Of a DNA stretch of 64,000 bases, positions 1-11,868 are shown one piece after another. The stretch comes from Polytrichum commune (Eukaryota; Streptophyta; Polytrichopsida; Polytrichales; Polytrichaceae): NCBI GenBank assembly GCA_950295325.1, contig OX485809.1, positions 34,426,144 through 34,490,143 of the forward strand. Reading direction: 5' to 3'. Made by a program: the position numbers and the translations under genes. Positions within the stretch are counted from its first letter, which is position 1. Every line of letters begins with the position of its first letter. The notes below the pieces were generated by a model. It saw nothing but the letters and a program-made list of their open reading frames with translations, ran no database searches and was not told where the DNA came from.

Positions 1-1082
1 CCATCCCTCTTGCAATTGCGCCAAGATCGAAGAAACCCACAACCGAAAACAACACCCAAAGGCCTTACAGTCGCTCCTCGACTTGCTTCCACCCGAAAAT
101 TGTGGCTCACCTCTTGTCCCGTGCTTTTCTTCTTGCGATCCATTCCCGAATCCCCTGTTGTTGCGAACCCTCTTCGCTGCTATTCCTCTTCCTTCTTCTG
201 CTCCTCAACCTCCCGTGTGCTCCCTTTTCTTCCTTCCTTCTTTCTTTCTTTCGTTCTTTGTTTCGTCGGTCCCTTGCTTTCCTGCTGGCCTGCCCCTCCT
301 TGCCTTGGCTGTCGGAGTGGTGGTGGCACCTGCCTTTCCTTCCTTTCCTTTGGTACGCTTGATTGCTTGCGCAACTTGTGCAACGGCACGCAAGGCCAAC
401 GAAGGTGGGCGGAAGCACCGGCGCCTCCGAACAAAATGGTGGGAAATAGTTAGCCAAAACTACAAAGAAAACTCTTCACAACTACACAATCTGTTACACT
501 AGGTAATAAGCTTGAGGTAGCTTAACTTCCTTCAAGTTTCCTTTTCCTAGCCTGGATCCTTTCGTCACTTAAACATGAATCAATGGCACACTACACAACG
601 ATAATATGGACATCTACATTTGAGTGGTATGTGGTTATGTGTAAGGTAGAAATTTTGTTCATGATAATTTCTTTAGGTCTAGATCAATACCCCTAAGGCT
701 CGACCTCCATAAGTGACATAGAATACTAATAAGGGAAGCGGTGAATGATCAAACCTGACGCACTCGAATGAGAGTAGTGTGATTCTTGTGTGGACCCAAA
801 ATGGCTAATTTTGAAAGTGGTGGTCCAAAAAGGATGCAAGGATAGGTCGAATGCACTGATTGGTCAAAGAGAACATGTTTCATACCACTTGAGATCACTT
901 TTGGGTGCCATTGAGTTAATCGTTTTGTGTGCAATTGTATGCAAAGTAGTATATTTTGATGCTCAAATCAGGGAGACTCTACTATACAAATAATGGGTTT
1001 GACTTACTTGTCTCTTTGGGAGAATGTGATTGGTTATTTACCAAGAATCAAATTACAAAGCAACTTCTCATATGTCTCATAT
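1..1082. other. Intergenic; pyrimidine-rich start
   Basis: Positions 1-360 are strongly C/T-rich, with repeated CTTC/TTTC blocks around 200-260, and are open in several frames on both strands. The translations are low-complexity and share no recognisable motif, so I do not call a gene. The block could be the 5' leader or promoter side of a gene lying outside the window. From 520 to 1,082 the DNA is ordinary AT-rich sequence with nothing recognisable. Confidence 0.4.
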
Positions 1083-1090
1083 CCTATGAG

Positions 1091-1951
1091 CACGGGGAGG
1101 TCACTGGCGAAAATCATAGAAACAACGCGCGATAAAAAATAAGGTCTAATATATTCATTGTAAGTAATTTTTGCAAAAAAACGTACATATAATATAGTGG
1201 GTTTTTTAATAATGAAACATATTTACATGTAAAATACCATCACATATAATGGCCTCTTTTATCTAGTCAGTACATGTAAAATAACGTGGAAACAATTACT
1301 AGGGGTAACGGGTCTAGGGTAGGGTCTATGCTAATGGATGGAAAAAAGGCATTTTTTTATTGAAAATGCTTGGATGGATGACTTCACACGCTGGCTTGCT
1401 TGAACGTACTGAACCAACGGTTCCAATGTGGAGTTAATGGTCTCTACCCACGTGCCGGGAGGGAAAATTTCGGCGCTTTGTTTGAATTTATTTCACAGTC
1501 TAAGTCAATGCTTCAGGTGCATGCCTTTGCCTTTAGTTTATTGTTTTTATTTAGTTCATGTGAGTTTAGCATTGTGGCTAAACTTCTTAATTCATGTTTA
1601 TAAGAAGAGAAATGTCCTTCATGAAAAAAAAATGTCGCTTACATAACCAAAAAAAAAGGTGTACGAAATAAAATGTGGTTTAAGAAAAAAATGGACAACA
1701 ATTGGACTCCAAGAAAGAAAAAAATTGGTTACTTGGAATATAAGGAAAAAAATGTAGTATAAATAAAATAGGGTATTTTTAAATGATTCCACCAAAAAAT
1801 CATAATAATTGATAGGGTGTATACAAGCATTTACCTTTATTTTGAAAAATACCCTACTTTATCATCTTTTTTGCAAGGTAAATAGCCTCCCGATAAATAA
1901 GTCATGAGCGCATGTGTATGCATTAATTAAAGAAGGAGTGACCTCCCCGTG
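1091..1951. mobile_element. hAT-like non-autonomous DNA transposon
   Basis: The ends are exact 15-bp inverted repeats, CACGGGGAGGTCACT at 1,091-1,105 and its reverse complement at 1,937-1,951. They are flanked by near-identical 8-bp direct repeats, CCTATGAG at 1,083-1,090 and CCTATGAA at 1,952-1,959. An 8-bp target duplication with short terminal inverted repeats is the hallmark of the hAT superfamily. The 861-bp interior is AT-rich with A-runs and codes for nothing I recognise, so the copy would depend on a transposase elsewhere. The family assignment rests only on the ends and the target-site length. Confidence 0.7.
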
Positions 1952-1959
1952 CCTATGAA

Positions 1960-3801
1960 AAGTGGGCTAGTTAGAAAAACAAAACAAGATATTTAACATC
2001 CATCCACCTTAGGTACCTTATTCACTTCAATGTTGGACACGAAGGCTGGCCAAATCAACTTGGTGAGTTTAACTTACATGAAAGTAGAAGCCTTTACAAT
2101 GGACACTTGAGCACCATGATCCTTTACCTAACCTACACAAAATATACAATATCAATCTATTTGGGTTAACAATTAAGGAAATCGTGTCTTAAATATTTGT
2201 AGCCATAATTTCCAACTTGAATTTCAAATATTAGGGTTTGTCTTGGATTTGTAGATTTGATTGGTATTTCAGCAACAATGTTTGTAATTTTTGGATCTCC
2301 CATGTTGTTGTTATGATTTTTCAAAGTCAAAAGTGTTGGAGCCATAAAATGACCATGTACAGCTCTCCCCCCATAACCCTCCCAATTATGTTGACTATTG
2401 AGGCTATAATGGTTACAACTTATGGGCATATAGTCCAATCTCTTTATACACATGTATTTTGGGTGTGTTTTTTTGACATCCGCACTTTATCACACACCTC
2501 TCAAACAGATGTTTCCAAATAAGATAAGTAATTGAAACAAACACATATAATTTTTGTTGTTATGAGCACAACACAATTAAGATCACATGAACCATGGCAC
2601 ACATGTTTTATATAGAAAAGTACAACGTCACAAATATTATTTTACCAATTTTAGTTATATAGGTATGTTCACAGTATAATGGGATCTTATAGTTGGGAGC
2701 ATATGTAGTTAGTTGTGATGAAGCAAATGTGCACCCAAACTGTGCACAATACCCCCTCACTACGCTCACTTGTAGCTAATACTGTCACTAGGTCTTTTCA
2801 AATCTTGTAGATGTGGTAGTGGTGAGTCACATAAGCATGCAACTGCTTGATATTGACAACGTTGCATGCAATTATATATGTGTAAGTAATATTTATTATG
2901 TAATCACACACACACACACTTATACATAATTTGATAATCGATTTTTGAATGATCCAGTAAACAGTTTATAAGTGTGATTGCTTGATTCGACCACTCATTT
3001 CATGCATTACCGCACATGGCATAACATATTTCAAGCTACCGCACATGGCATAATAGATTTCAAGCCCACCATAAATCAAGGCCACAACCACTGAAGTCAA
3101 ATAATTTGGATTCACATAATGAAAGTAATTGAAGTACATACCAACTTGCATAGATGTAGATTGTATGCATATGATGGTTGATAAGTAGTGTGTTTTTGCA
3201 TGCCGAGGCAATACGATAGCTACTAATGAAGTCTTTATTTCACTTGTCTCAAATTATAAGAAGACTCAATCAAATGTATGGAGGTGCTCAATGCTTAATG
3301 GATGGCAATCGCCCATACACGGGCCAAAATAGGTGTTGGAATTGGGTTATATAATGGAACTAGGTGCCGCTACCTTAGAATTTGCCATTGCATTTTTTTT
3401 TCCAATTTTCAAGTGAGCCACATTGGTGATTGTCATTAGAGTGATTTGAATCCACACATGTATGATAAAACAATACTTCATCCAAATGTGAGCATATTCA
3501 TCCAACATTTGATGCTTTTATATGATTCTCAAGATTTTTGGATTTTATTGGCAAATTCATATATGGGAAAGTGACATAAAATTCAAGCGTCTATTTTCAA
3601 TGTAATTTTTTGGTTGTTGACAATTCACTTAATTAAAAAGTTACGGGATCTAAGTCCAAGAAACTCAGGGTCCAAAACACCCCTTCACAAGCCTTACTTT
3701 CAAATAGAAGATTGGACCCAAGCTTGAAGATTGAATCCTTAAACTACTCTTATCTTGAGTGGGGACAACATATATGTGATGGGAAAGTGATGGCACATAA
3801 A
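1960..3801. other. Intergenic with small repeats
   Basis: No gene is supported. A (CA)n run lies at 2,905-2,919. Two tandem copies of a 29-bp unit beginning ACCGCACATGGCATAA start at 3,009 and 3,038. The rest is AT-rich single-copy-looking sequence. Confidence 0.4.
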
Positions 3802-4381
3802 GGGGTTGTTTACATCATGGACCATGAAGTCATCCCTTGCTCCCCTAAAACATGTGATTGGCCATTGAACTCATGTTGGGACCACTTCGGTTTACATCAA
3901 GAAAAAAATGTAAGAGTGATAATGAAACTTGAGGTCCCCAAAAGGCATGTTCTAAAGCCTACATTATCTTTTGTTATGGTCCAATGGGTTTTGCACTGGG
4001 AGAGGCAAAAGAGGTTCTCTCACTACAAATGTCAAAGGACCATGGTAGAAGAATGTTGTTTTATTCTTTTATTCTTTTTGACAAACAGTTTTCATAGTTA
4101 CGAGGAAAGAAGGGAAGAAGAAGGGGAGAAGGTCAAACATGCAGAAAAAAAATCCCAAAATTGCCCTTTTTGGGCACATATTTAAAAATCAACACATCCA
4201 CATTTTGATGCATGGTCACTTCTCTTGGTCCACGTCCGGCTTTACACCTAGTCAAGGGCCCAATTTTTTCAAAAATACATTTTCTAGAAATTGGACCATG
4301 AAAGTGTTATCATGAAGTGTGATCATGGAAAAATGTCCTCTGACATGGGACAACTTCACCGTCCATGATGTAAAGAACCCC
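3802..4381. mobile_element. Decayed PIF/Harbinger-like MITE (GGTTTAC family)
   Basis: The left end reads GGGGTTGTTTACATCATGGA and the right end, reverse-complemented, reads GGGGTTCTTTACATCATGGA, continuing on both sides into GTGAAG/ATGAAG and GTCCC-like motifs. These are diverged versions of the ends of the elements at 27,644-28,088 and 63,140-63,641. Interior segments are also shared, for example the ATGGTCCAAYGGGTTTT stretch. TAA follows the right end. The left flank is ataaa, so the 3-bp target duplication is decayed or ambiguous. A 157-codon open stretch crosses this copy, but it is transposon DNA read by chance. Confidence 0.65.
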
Positions 4382-4384
4382 TAA

Positions 4385-6100
4385 CATCATATAATTTTTT
4401 CATACCTTGGACCCAAACCCAACGTAAACTCCTTGGATTCATATTTTACTCTTGATCAATAAGATCACTCTGTTTTGAAGTTTCTATAGACTTGAACCCT
4501 AGTGTTAACCCACCCTAAGGTCCATGGTTCTGATGTGAATTCAAAAAAGACTATAGTAGGGGGGGAGTTGTGTTTCATTATTGGGCGGTAGCATGAGTGC
4601 CTCTTAACAAAATGGTGGAAATTATTAGAAGGTTTATGCTTTGTTGTGTATAGAATTTCATTTCTCTGCCTTAAAGTCCACTTGAATTCCATGGTGTCTA
4701 GGTACTTCACCCCACTTTCTTGGACGTGACTATGGAACCCAACCGACACGGAGGCCCAAGACCCAAAAACAAACAAATGTAGTCATACTCATTAAGTTGC
4801 ATGATGCCGATGTACACCCGAGAGTGCCCATAGCAAGGAAACTGCGTTTACTTCTTGGGAGGAAACTCTAGTGCCTCGACTCTAAACAATGAGGCTTGGA
4901 TGTAGTGTGTTTTTTTCTCACCTTTGTTTGCTTGAATTCAAAGGCATATTGCCCTGTGTTGTTGGGTGTGACCGACCATGTGGAGGCCCGATACCCAAAA
5001 AACATTGTAGTAGTAGTGGTGCTAAGTTGCATGGTCTTGGTGTAAATCCAAGAGACACCGTAGCCATGGGTACCTCTCATTCATCCAAATTAAAAGCTTG
5101 AAATAGTTTGCAACATGGAGGTCACTCTTTTTGGTTGATTCGTCACATGAATCTCCTTTTTAAGATCTCAAATAAGTCTATGTTTAGTCATATGAGATGA
5201 AGCAATCATAAACATAGAGGAGGTTCAGTATGCTACTTAAGAGGTATCATATATAGTAGGGGGCATGTTCATTTATTGGGTGGAAGATTTATTAATCCCT
5301 AAAAACCTCAAGAGCCACAATGCGGTTGCCCTGGTTTTTTTATCTTCCCTATATATCCATTATCATATCCATTATCATATGTTATCACTAAGATTGTATT
5401 GTTGAATGCCCTCCTAGCTAGGTGTAGGGTCTATGTGCCTATATCAACAATGAAATATGTATAAACATTATTTTATATTAAAAATGATGCACATAGCCCT
5501 TATTTATCAACATTTTTGTTTGCCCTTAGCTAAACCTATATGAGAACGTTTGCATTGCCCCGTCCCTTACAAAGTTGTTTTCGCAGTACTCTAACTGTCT
5601 ACAACCGTTTGGAACGGATATCCCTCTTGTAATACTTTCTTAGAATCCGAGATTTAGGTTGTCATTCCTGGGGTATCTAACTTGATTGCCATATGAAAGG
5701 GAATTAGGCCAATTTGGTTGGGTCATGTGTAGCCAATCAGTAGGCCCCACGGCACTTTTGCCCCCTCTCTCTAACTTTGTAGCCCTCTCATCCTAATCTT
5801 CATGCTTGGGATGGCACCAATCCACCCATGTAGATTGTGAACTATCAAACCCCATTTCTATGCTCTAAAGGATCCACCACCTCTGTTGCAACTCAAAATT
5901 CTCCAACAATAATTACAGATGCCTTATCCACATTTTGGTTGGGTTCTAATGATCCAAATGCATACCTCCCCTATGTTTTTTAATGACTTGTGCGAAGATG
6001 GCTCTAGGATCAATCCATTTTGGACATCAATTTGCCACCACCCTTTGCTCATTTGCAAACTTCCGTAGATGTCATCACCAATTGGGCAATAGTGTCGCAA
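4385..6100. other. Intergenic
   Basis: No coding sequence, RNA gene or clear repeat was found. There is a short tandem of TATCCATTATCA near 5,350. Otherwise it is unremarkable AT-rich DNA. Confidence 0.35.
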
Positions 6101-6101
6101 C

Positions 6102-7254
6102 ATGCCATTGAGCATTAGGTCAACTTCATTATCTTTGCTTGAATATTGGTTTCTTGTTGCAACAAACATCCCAGACAATACACTTGTCACACAAATCCCT
6201 ACTTTGCCTCACCAACTTCACTATAGATTTTGTTGGGTCACGGGTAATGCTTTTGGATGGCGGGAGCAACAATCCAAAGGAGAGGGTGAGGGATTCAATG
6301 ATGAGCTCAATTATGATGTTTGTCATGTCATTTGGTTTGATGTTCAAGTTACGACCGTGCACCTCTCAAATGCAAAAATTGAAGAATGTTGCGAGAAAGG
6401 AGTCAACAACAACACATCCCCCAAATTTCGAGAATGATCAAAGGCTTCTTATTGTAAGGCATCCATACATCATAACCTCAAAGTTTGTGCTAATTGATTT
6501 CACCAATACGGTTCCCAAGTGATCAAGGAATCAAAATGTGACAATTTTTGACAGTGAAGATTTGTCTCTACCTCCTCACGAATGCATTGTCCCATATTTC
6601 CATATTCATTCCCTCGTGCATGTTGGAAACTCTCATGATTGTCCAATGCATGTTCATATTACATTAGATGCCATTCAAAAGCATGCCCCGGGGGCTTTCT
6701 CAAAAGGTGTACATGTAGGCTAAGAATATATATTTGGCATAGCTACAACTATTTTTATTGGGTTCCATAGTGTGGATGGTCAAAAAAGGTTATCTTATTA
6801 TCCACACATCAACCCCCAAAGGCTATTGAGGGGAGGGCAATCGCAGTGCCTAGGAGGTCCGGTCATGTTCAAAAAAATGTGGAAACCACACCTATACACT
6901 TGCAATGCATTGTTAGACACATCCCTAGTTAATATGTATATTATCCACAAATAAATCTTGAAGAGAAGGGGCACCCCTAAGGAGGCCATGAACATATGAA
7001 GTTCCACATTGCAATGGCAAAGACATTAGCCTCAAATTGGATTGGGAGGTTGAGCTAAACATCGGTAAATGTGCCCACTTGAAAGTGGACCCATGTGCCT
7101 ATGCGAAGCAAATTATGACGGAAGTGTGTACTATGTAGGCGAAGGTACAACAATATTTGCACCTATTGCGGTGGCCTACACATGTGCCTTCACATTTGTT
7201 ATTCCAAAATCCACACATCTAGTCCAACATGACTCGGTAAGCTCTCACCAATGA
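6102..7254 (+). pseudogene. Decayed unknown coding stretch
   Basis: Several open segments follow one another on the plus strand in shifting frames: 6,102-6,522, 6,538-6,723, 6,772-6,954 and 7,069-7,254. The text looks protein-like, for example FDSEDLSLPPHECIVPYFH near 6,550 and LVNMYIIHK near 6,930, followed in another frame by a helical segment around 6,960-7,110. Stops and frame changes separate them, which fits an old multi-exon gene or transposon ORF. I do not recognise the family and assign no function. It could also be a chance run of open frames. Confidence 0.25.
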
Positions 7255-8916
7255 CAATTCATGATAGTTGTTTTGTGATAATATAATAACACATGTTTTA
7301 CATTGATATATTAATTACAATGTGAAGCATACTTGTATTGACATCATGCCTTGATTTTAGCTTGTGATTTTTGTGGACAACATGAACATATTAGTTGTGA
7401 ATGCTTTACATATATATATATACACACAACATATATTTAGAATCTATAAAATAAATGTGAAATAAAAAACGACTTTATGTTTTTAATATCCATAATTGGT
7501 AAATATTATGAAACTTGTGAAGGCACATTATTATTTTCTAGGCTAGTGGAAGTGTTGGTCTCAACAATTGCATTAATGTTGGGCCAACTAACTTATTTGT
7601 CAAGGTCCCAAGAATCGTTCGAGTGTGGGGGCTGGCGCCAAGTGAGGCATGGCATGTGGGTACTACATGGCAGAGGTCTAAGCCTAAACCCGGGTCAACT
7701 TGAAGCCTTGCATTTGCCCAAGCAATCTTCCGGGCAATGATCATGGTAGCTAAACATGTCATTTGTTTATTGTGTTTAGTTGACCCAATTTGGGGTAGCA
7801 AGAAAATGCATATATAAATAATTTTGGTTGTCAACTAGAGGGTTTTAATTATTCATTATCCAAAAAAACAGCCAAAAAAGTTTGGTTGACAACCATAATG
7901 ATTTATATATACATTTTCTAGTCATGAGTCACAATGACTACGTCCCAACGGATGGGTGCAATGGACAAGTTTTCTTTTAGTGAAATGTAGATATGGCATT
8001 CAATTGCATGGTCTTGGTGTGCACCTTTGTAGACCGCATGGTAACAACATGCATGTGCCAACAAAGGTTTCATTGTACTTTTAAAAAACCCTAACAATGC
8101 AAATAGCACAAAATTGTTGTGTAGTGTTCTTGGGGGCCCTATTGTAATTTGATTCATTAGAAGTAGTTGCCTTGCCTATGCCAAAAAAAAGGAAGAGGGG
8201 GGGGGGGGGGGGGTTATGGCAAGCACAAGCAACTTCAAGCAAATTGGTAAAACGTACAAAATATGAAATCTTGTTTTCTTTGTTCTCGCCTTTCTTTTCA
8301 ATCCCTTGTCAATTCTTAATGAGAATTGTCGAAAATGTCATCAATTCAATAATAGTGAATCTTGTCTACCTTAGCCGCCTATCTCATTGTTTCTGTATAT
8401 ACATATGTAAAAACAAATTGACTATTTATTTAACATTTTATTTTAACTAATACCCTTATTTTTCTACTTTTATCTTATCCCATTATATTGCACTCTTTAG
8501 TAGGTGGAGCTTACTTATTTTCATTTAAACATAATCTTATGTTAATTCACAAAAATGTCTATTTTGTGTTTTTTAATACCATTATATGTGTGGTGTTTTG
8601 AGGCACCTTTTATCAACATGCTTAGTAATATAAAGCAACTCATTAACAAAGACATAAGTGGCTTTATGTTATTAAGCATGCTTTTAGAGCGTGGGACACG
8701 ATAAATAAATAGCCAACGTTGGGCAATCTGATGTGAATTTGAGCCCGTTGGCCCTACCCTGCTCAAGAATCCTCTTGGTGCAAGGTGGGGTTTACTGCCT
8801 ACCTTGTCGTGGGTGGGGCTCTTGGCTTCCTACCTATCTAGCTAGTTTTTTCCGTCAAGTGGAGAGAAGATTTCACAGTGGGAATCGAGCCACCAACCAC
8901 TCCATTCAGTAAAGGG
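7255..8916. other. Intergenic, left flank of the retrotransposon
   Basis: No gene is supported. It holds a 17-base poly-G run at 8,197-8,213 and a small inverted pair built on GGTTGTCAAC/GTTGACAACC around 7,825-7,895. The last bases before the retrotransposon are GGGTACC. Confidence 0.4.
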
Positions 8917-8920
8917 TACC

Positions 8921-9355
8921 TGTCACGTGAGTTGACATCGGGGGCTAAGTCACGTCGAATTAGGAGTAAATGGACTTCATTAGGAGTCCATGTGTGTTTG
9001 GATGAGTGATGGACTCCATTGGGAGTCCTAGTTAGTTGTTCATCCACTCCATGGATGAAATCCACATAGGATTGGGGTTATGTGGAGAGGAAGGCATCTT
9101 GACTTGCCATTGTTGTCAAGTCAAGTCTTGTGAGTGTGTTTTGAGAGAGAGAGAGAGAGCTTGTTGTTGCTATCTTATGGCTATGGTGTAGTAGATCATG
9201 AGTAAAGCCTTTGCATTCTTTCTCCATCACTTGCACTCTTGGATTCCCCCTTTGTGGAGTGAGAGATAGCTTGACTCTTGTGTGCGAATTTCAGAGTTTC
9301 TTAAGCTTTGTAAGGAGACTTCTTAGTTTCTTGAGCTTGGAGAGAGAAACCCTCA
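8921..9355 (+). repeat. 5' partial LTR (part A)
   Basis: This segment matches 18,075-18,505 nearly base for base. It begins TGTCACGTGAGTTGACATCG and ends AAACCCTCA. It contains a GA microsatellite near 9,145 that is 4 bp longer here than in the 3' copy. It lacks the 106-bp LTR start (part B) that precedes part A in the 3' LTR. No primer-binding site starting with TGG is obvious just downstream; the next bases are TACTTGACAACAATGGC. Confidence 0.88.
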
Positions 9356-9676
9356 TACTTGACAACAATGGCTTATTTTTGCATTTTTGGTTGTATTTCT
9401 GAGCTAGAATGGCCCAGTAGTATGAGCAAATGAGTGATACAAGTGTATGAAAGCTTAGTTTGCAATTCCTTGCAACCCTCAAGAAGATTTTGAGAGAAAT
9501 CTCCGCATTTATCTTTTGGTGTCTCTTTATGTTTTCTTCAATTGTTGATGGTTGAATCTTGAGACCAAATGGAATCTCAAGTCACATCTTTCTTGCTTGC
9601 AAATTGTGGAAGCAAAGTTTAATTTTTTTTAAAACAAACACAAAAAAAAAATCCGACTTGTTTTTAATTTTTTATT

Positions 9677-9700
9677 GAGCTCCGGACGGATCCGGAGCTC
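9677..9700 (+). other. GC-rich stem-loop in the leader
   Basis: The perfect 10-bp arms GAGCTCCGGA and TCCGGAGCTC are separated by CGGA, in a leader that is otherwise AT-rich. In the RNA this would form a stable hairpin 700 nt before the Gag start. A packaging or dimerisation role is possible but is inference only. Confidence 0.5.
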
Positions 9701-9944
9701 ACCGGACCCTCTGGGAGCTTCTGGAGCTCCTGCTCTGCATCGTGTGTGGGCCGGGGGCGGGCGGGCGATAGCCTGGCCCCAGGTAAGCCCCTTCCCCTTC
9801 CCCTTTATTTTTATTTTTATTTTATTTTATAGTTATAGTTATAGTTTTTTTCTTTCAATAAAAACAATTATTATTTTTTATTTTCACATTTTCACATTTT
9901 TACTTTCACCTTTCAAATTTGGCATTTGACTCTCACAAACTTTG

Positions 9945-10240
9945 AGGTTCAAATTTGGGGGCATACTAGCTCCGATTGGAGTGAAATTTGAGCCTATCTT
10001 GTGTGAAATTTGCCAAGGAATCCAATGGTGTAATTGGATTGTTGATTGGAATTCAAAATCATTGCTGAAATTATTAATTTCAACGCTGATTTTTGTTTTT
10101 GGGAGCAAATTAACTCCGAACGGAGTGAAATTTGAGCCTAATTTGTGTGAAATCTTCCTAGGAGTCCATTGGTGCAATTAGTTTGTTGATTGGAGTCCAT
10201 AATCACCTTGGAAATTCACATTTTCAACGCTGATTTTTTA
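9945..10240 (+). repeat. 144-bp tandem duplication in the 5' leader
   Basis: Two diverged units lie head to tail. The shared core GTGAAATTTGAGCCTA starts at 9,981 and again at 10,125, and each unit ends in TTTCAACGCTGATTTTT. Each keeps a small CTCCGANNGGAG hairpin directly before the core, although the loop bases differ. The spacing and retained stems suggest an RNA structure duplicated in the untranslated leader. Confidence 0.7.
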
Positions 10241-10398
10241 ATTTTAATTACCAATCTCAAACCTTTGCACAATTTTGGAATTCTGGGGGCCTAAATAAAT
10301 ACTTGGCATTTGGCAAGGGATTGCCATTTAGATAGCCCGCAACAGGTGCAGGTTGCCATTACCTTGTAGATAGTTGCCGGTACTCAAGTGATTATTTT

Positions 10399-11868
10399 AT
10401 GGTGCAAACTAGGAGCCGATATTATCGATCTCCATCACCAGATTACTTGGAGGACGTGCATACCACAAATCTTGAGCCAGAGGTAGATACCAACGAGGCT
10501 TTTGAGCCTATTTCGGCGTTGGACACTACTAGTAGGCTTCGGATTTGGAGTGTCGGCACGTTCGACGAAATGAAGGACGATCGCCACAATTCAGTGCGTG
10601 ATCGGTTTTCAGGTCGAGCTGGGGGCATTTCCTTGCCCGATTGGAAACTCCGGTTTCGTACTTGGATTAAGGAGAAACGTCAAAGGTCTTCCAATTTCAA
10701 TGATTGGTATGCCTTTGAACTTCTGCCTCAGCATTTGGAGTATGAGGCACTCCAAACTTATGAACGCTGGACAGAGGGTCATCAGCGACAACTTCGGGAG
10801 GTGGAGCAGTATTGGGAGGCTCGGGTTGAGCTTATTTCAGCCCTTAAAGATGGGGCGATTGCCACCTTAGCTCCACCCACCTTAAAGGAGGAGGATCCAC
10901 CGGAGGAGTCTAAGGACCAAGAACTGGCACTTGGGCCAATAGTGGCTGGCAGTAGCACGGCTACCCTTTCACGGATGGCACGTGCTACACAGGCAGCATT
11001 GACGGCTGTTGATCCACTACCTCCATTTAATCCCCTTGCTGAATTTGTCGCACATTTGGAGGTGGAGTATGGTGGGTTTCGGCGAGACCAGATGCAGCGC
11101 ATTCAAGATTTCCGCCAAGAGAAGGATGACACTCCACGGACCATGTATACGCGACTCGCACGCTTTGCTGTTGAGTCGGGAGGTGTTTTTGCTGAGAGTC
11201 AGCTTGTCAAAATCTTTTTGTCTAAGATTAACAAGCGGCTACTTGAGTTGGCATCACCTCGGATTATCCTCGACTACGAAGGCAGAGCTACGCTTGCACA
11301 AGCGTTTGCCGTGGTTGAGAGATGTGATCGGGCTCTCTGTCAACACGATGCCACAGACATGGTATCTTGGATGACAGAGAGTACGAAATCAAGAAGAATT
11401 GTCACAGCTACTAGTAGTTTAGCTGAGACTCAACCTGTTAAGGAGCAAAAGATTTTGCATTGTTGGGGTTGTGGAGAAGCTGGTCATTCGAAGAATTATC
11501 CCAATTGTCCTAAAAAGAAGAAAACTCAGTCTTTGGGAAAATTAAAACAAAAGATAGAACCGGTAAAGGCAGGGGACAATTCTAAGAAGAGACAATTGAA
11601 ATGTAACCATTGTGGTGGCACTAATCACGATGTGGATCATTGTTTCCAACTTCATCCTGAGATGCGGCCTGCCAGTTATGTCACTGGCAAATCTCCAAGG
11701 GAGCAGAGTCTTGAGGCTAAGGTGGCAGAGCTCGAACAAAAGCTCAAATCTTCTGCATCTTTCGCTCAAATTTTTGAGCCGCATGCGGGTGGTGGCACCT
11801 CGGGTTTGGACATGTATATGTTTGGGGCATTTGGAGAGGTGGTGGCTGCGGCTTCTACTCGATCATAA
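10399..11868 (+). CDS. Gag polyprotein of the retrotransposon
   Basis: This 489-residue frame starts at the first ATG after a long leader and ends in TAA. The middle (about residues 200-320) has the helical retrotransposon capsid pattern, including RTMYTRLARFAVESGG and FLSKINKRLLELA. Two zinc knuckles follow. The first is C355-C358-H363-C370 with a non-canonical last spacing. The second is a canonical C-X2-C-X4-H-X4-C at C402-C405-H410-C415. A coiled-coil-like segment (EQSLEAKVAELEQKLKSS) lies near the end. Gag would form the particle that packages element RNA. The same frame continues without a shift after the TAA, so Gag-Pol was either made by stop suppression or was a single polyprotein whose CAA codon became TAA. 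Confidence 0.92.
   Translation: MVQTRSRYYRSPSPDYLEDVHTTNLEPEVDTNEAFEPISALDTTSRLRIWSVGTFDEMKDDRHNSVRDRFSGRAGGISLPDWKLRFRTWIKEKRQRSSNFNDWYAFELLPQHLEYEALQTYERWTEGHQRQLREVEQYWEARVELISALKDGAIATLAPPTLKEEDPPEESKDQELALGPIVAGSSTATLSRMARATQAALTAVDPLPPFNPLAEFVAHLEVEYGGFRRDQMQRIQDFRQEKDDTPRTMYTRLARFAVESGGVFAESQLVKIFLSKINKRLLELASPRIILDYEGRATLAQAFAVVERCDRALCQHDATDMVSWMTESTKSRRIVTATSSLAETQPVKEQKILHCWGCGEAGHSKNYPNCPKKKKTQSLGKLKQKIEPVKAGDNSKKRQLKCNHCGGTNHDVDHCFQLHPEMRPASYVTGKSPREQSLEAKVAELEQKLKSSASFAQIFEPHAGGGTSGLDMYMFGAFGEVVAAASTRS

Noticed and set aside
10-502. Overlapping open frames on both strands in the first 500 bases
   Set aside because: They arise from pyrimidine-rich sequence lacking stops; no motif or splice context supports a protein.
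3712-4185. 157-codon open frame on the plus strand
   Set aside because: It lies across a Harbinger-like MITE and its translation resembles the one at 27,599-27,985 only because both are copies of the same non-coding element.
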